Assembly: GCA_002417965.1 (NCBI GenBank)
Contig: DIDD01000097.1
Location: 1 to 7,071 of the forward strand
Source: Veillonellaceae bacterium UBA5809
GTDB lineage: Bacteria > Bacillota > Negativicutes > Veillonellales > Dialisteraceae
Direction of reading: 5' to 3'
Length of the DNA stretch: 7,071 nucleotides
Under the pieces are notes generated by a model. The model saw only the letters and a list, made by a program, of their open reading frames with translations. It was not told the origin of the DNA and did not search any database. Shown here one piece after another: positions 6,423 through 7,071 of the stretch (position 1 is the first letter of the stretch; every line of letters begins with the position of its first letter). Both the position numbers and the translations under genes were made by a program.

Positions 6423-6550
6423 TAGCATAAAACCAATTTATAAAGAGGAACCTCCTCCTTGTGACAATAAATTTCAATCGGAACGAAACTTCTTTTTTAA
6501 GTTCTCTTCCCAGACTGATCTTTAAATAACCAGCATCAATACAAAAATTA

Positions 6551-6559
6551 TGCTATGCT
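6551..6559 (+). promoter_or_regulatory. Possible extended -10 promoter for the Sel1-repeat gene
   Basis: TGCTATGCT matches an extended -10 element (TGN followed by TATGCT). No convincing -35 box lies 16-18 bp upstream, so this is weak. A start near 6566 would leave a leader of about 20 nt carrying the ribosome site AGGAGG (6573-6578). Confidence 0.25.
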
Positions 6560-6584
6560 GTAAAAATGAAACAGGAGGTCCTTC

Positions 6585-7071
6585 ATGAAAAAAATTATCC
6601 TTTTCGGAATTCTTTTCTGCAGTCTCTGCATCCAGTCAGGGGCAGAAGACTTTCAGGAACTAAAAAGGCAGGCAGCCGCAGGCAGTGAAGACGCCCAGAT
6701 TGCCCTGGCCGAAATTCTTCAGGAAAATGGATGGAATCTTCAGATTCTTTACCGCAGTAAAATGATTCCGCCAAACCGGGGGACATCGGCTGCCTCTGAT
6801 TTTGAAGCAGGCCTTCTGGCCACGGCCCTGCTTCAGCAGGGAGGCGCCGTCCTTTCTGATCTGGCCCTGAAAGGAAACACCACGGCCCTGTATGACATGA
6901 TGTATGCCTACCGTAAGGGCCTTGGCGTAGAAAAAGATTTGTCTCTTTCCAGCTCTCTGCTCCACCGCCTTCTTCCCCTGTTGGAAAAAGGCGCCCGGAA
7001 CGGAATTACAAGGGATGAAACAACACTGGGATTGATCTATTGGAAGGGTATCGGCGTTCCAAAAGACCCTT
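6585..7071 (+). CDS. Secreted Sel1-repeat protein (3' end beyond window)
   Basis: The first 162 codons of a protein that continues past the right edge. The N-terminus (Lys2-Lys3, hydrophobic residues 4-17, then QSGAED) is a signal peptide with likely cleavage near Ala20. The two cysteines (12, 15) do not form a good lipobox, so it is probably exported rather than a lipoprotein. Alpha-helical Sel1/TPR-like repeats follow. A weak one at 26-49 reads LKRQAAAGSEDAQIALAEIL. A clear one at 103-120 ends with YRKGLGVEKD. A third at 146-162 reads LGLIYWKGIGVPKD, with the usual G-GV-KD turn. Sel1 repeats mediate protein-protein contact, and no catalytic domain is visible. Ribosome site AGGAGG (6573-6578) is 6 nt before the ATG. 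It is divergent from the transporter operon and no functional link is evident. Confidence 0.8.
   Translation, partial: MKKIILFGILFCSLCIQSGAEDFQELKRQAAAGSEDAQIALAEILQENGWNLQILYRSKMIPPNRGTSAASDFEAGLLATALLQQGGAVLSDLALKGNTTALYDMMYAYRKGLGVEKDLSLSSSLLHRLLPLLEKGARNGITRDETTLGLIYWKGIGVPKDP

Noticed and set aside
6372..6428. 18-residue minus-strand frame in the divergent spacer behind an AAGGAGGAGG sequence
   Set aside because: The ribosome-like site is more than 20 nt from its ATG and the frame overlaps the operon promoter.
6487..6506. AACTT/AAGTT hairpin with a T-run loop in the divergent spacer
   Set aside because: The stem is only 5 bp and AT-rich, and no gene ends here, so a terminator is not supported.

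Overview
The window looks like chromosomal DNA of a Gram-positive-type gut or anaerobic bacterium, most likely a Bacillota member (Clostridia or Lachnospiraceae-like). The reasons are strong AGGAGG-type ribosome sites, sigma-A-like promoters with TTGNNN and TANNNT boxes, an ECF transporter with all its parts in one operon, and a tandem glycine riboswitch with a U-tract terminator. The assignment is an inference; nothing in the window fixes the genus.

Positions 1-1390 (minus strand) hold a nearly complete amino-acid permease that closely resembles E. coli CycA, the D-serine/D-alanine/glycine carrier. Its 3' end lies beyond the left edge. Its leader, about 290 nt (1391-1679), carries a tandem glycine riboswitch followed by an intrinsic terminator, and a good promoter sits at 1686-1714. 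The permease is therefore probably controlled by its own substrate, glycine.

Positions 1884-6356 (minus strand) form one five-gene operon read from a promoter at 6395-6422. The order is an APRT-like phosphoribosyltransferase, a creatininase-family metal-dependent amidohydrolase, a double ECF ATPase (two nucleotide-binding domains in one chain), an EcfT coupling protein and a substrate-binding S component. Gaps are short (34, 51 and 25 nt), and the ATPase and EcfT genes overlap by 14 nt. Together they look like a dedicated group I ECF importer with two cytoplasmic enzymes. A reasonable model is uptake of a nucleobase-like or cyclic-amide compound, hydrolysis of a C-N bond by the creatininase relative, and ribophosphorylation by the transferase. 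The substrate cannot be read from the sequence. This operon is the best candidate in the window for an uncharacterised system.

The 228-bp divergent spacer (6357-6584) carries the operon promoter and possible operator repeats. Positions 6585-7071 (plus strand) hold the start of a secreted Sel1-repeat protein that runs off the right edge. No insertion sequences, CRISPR arrays, tRNA or rRNA genes were seen.
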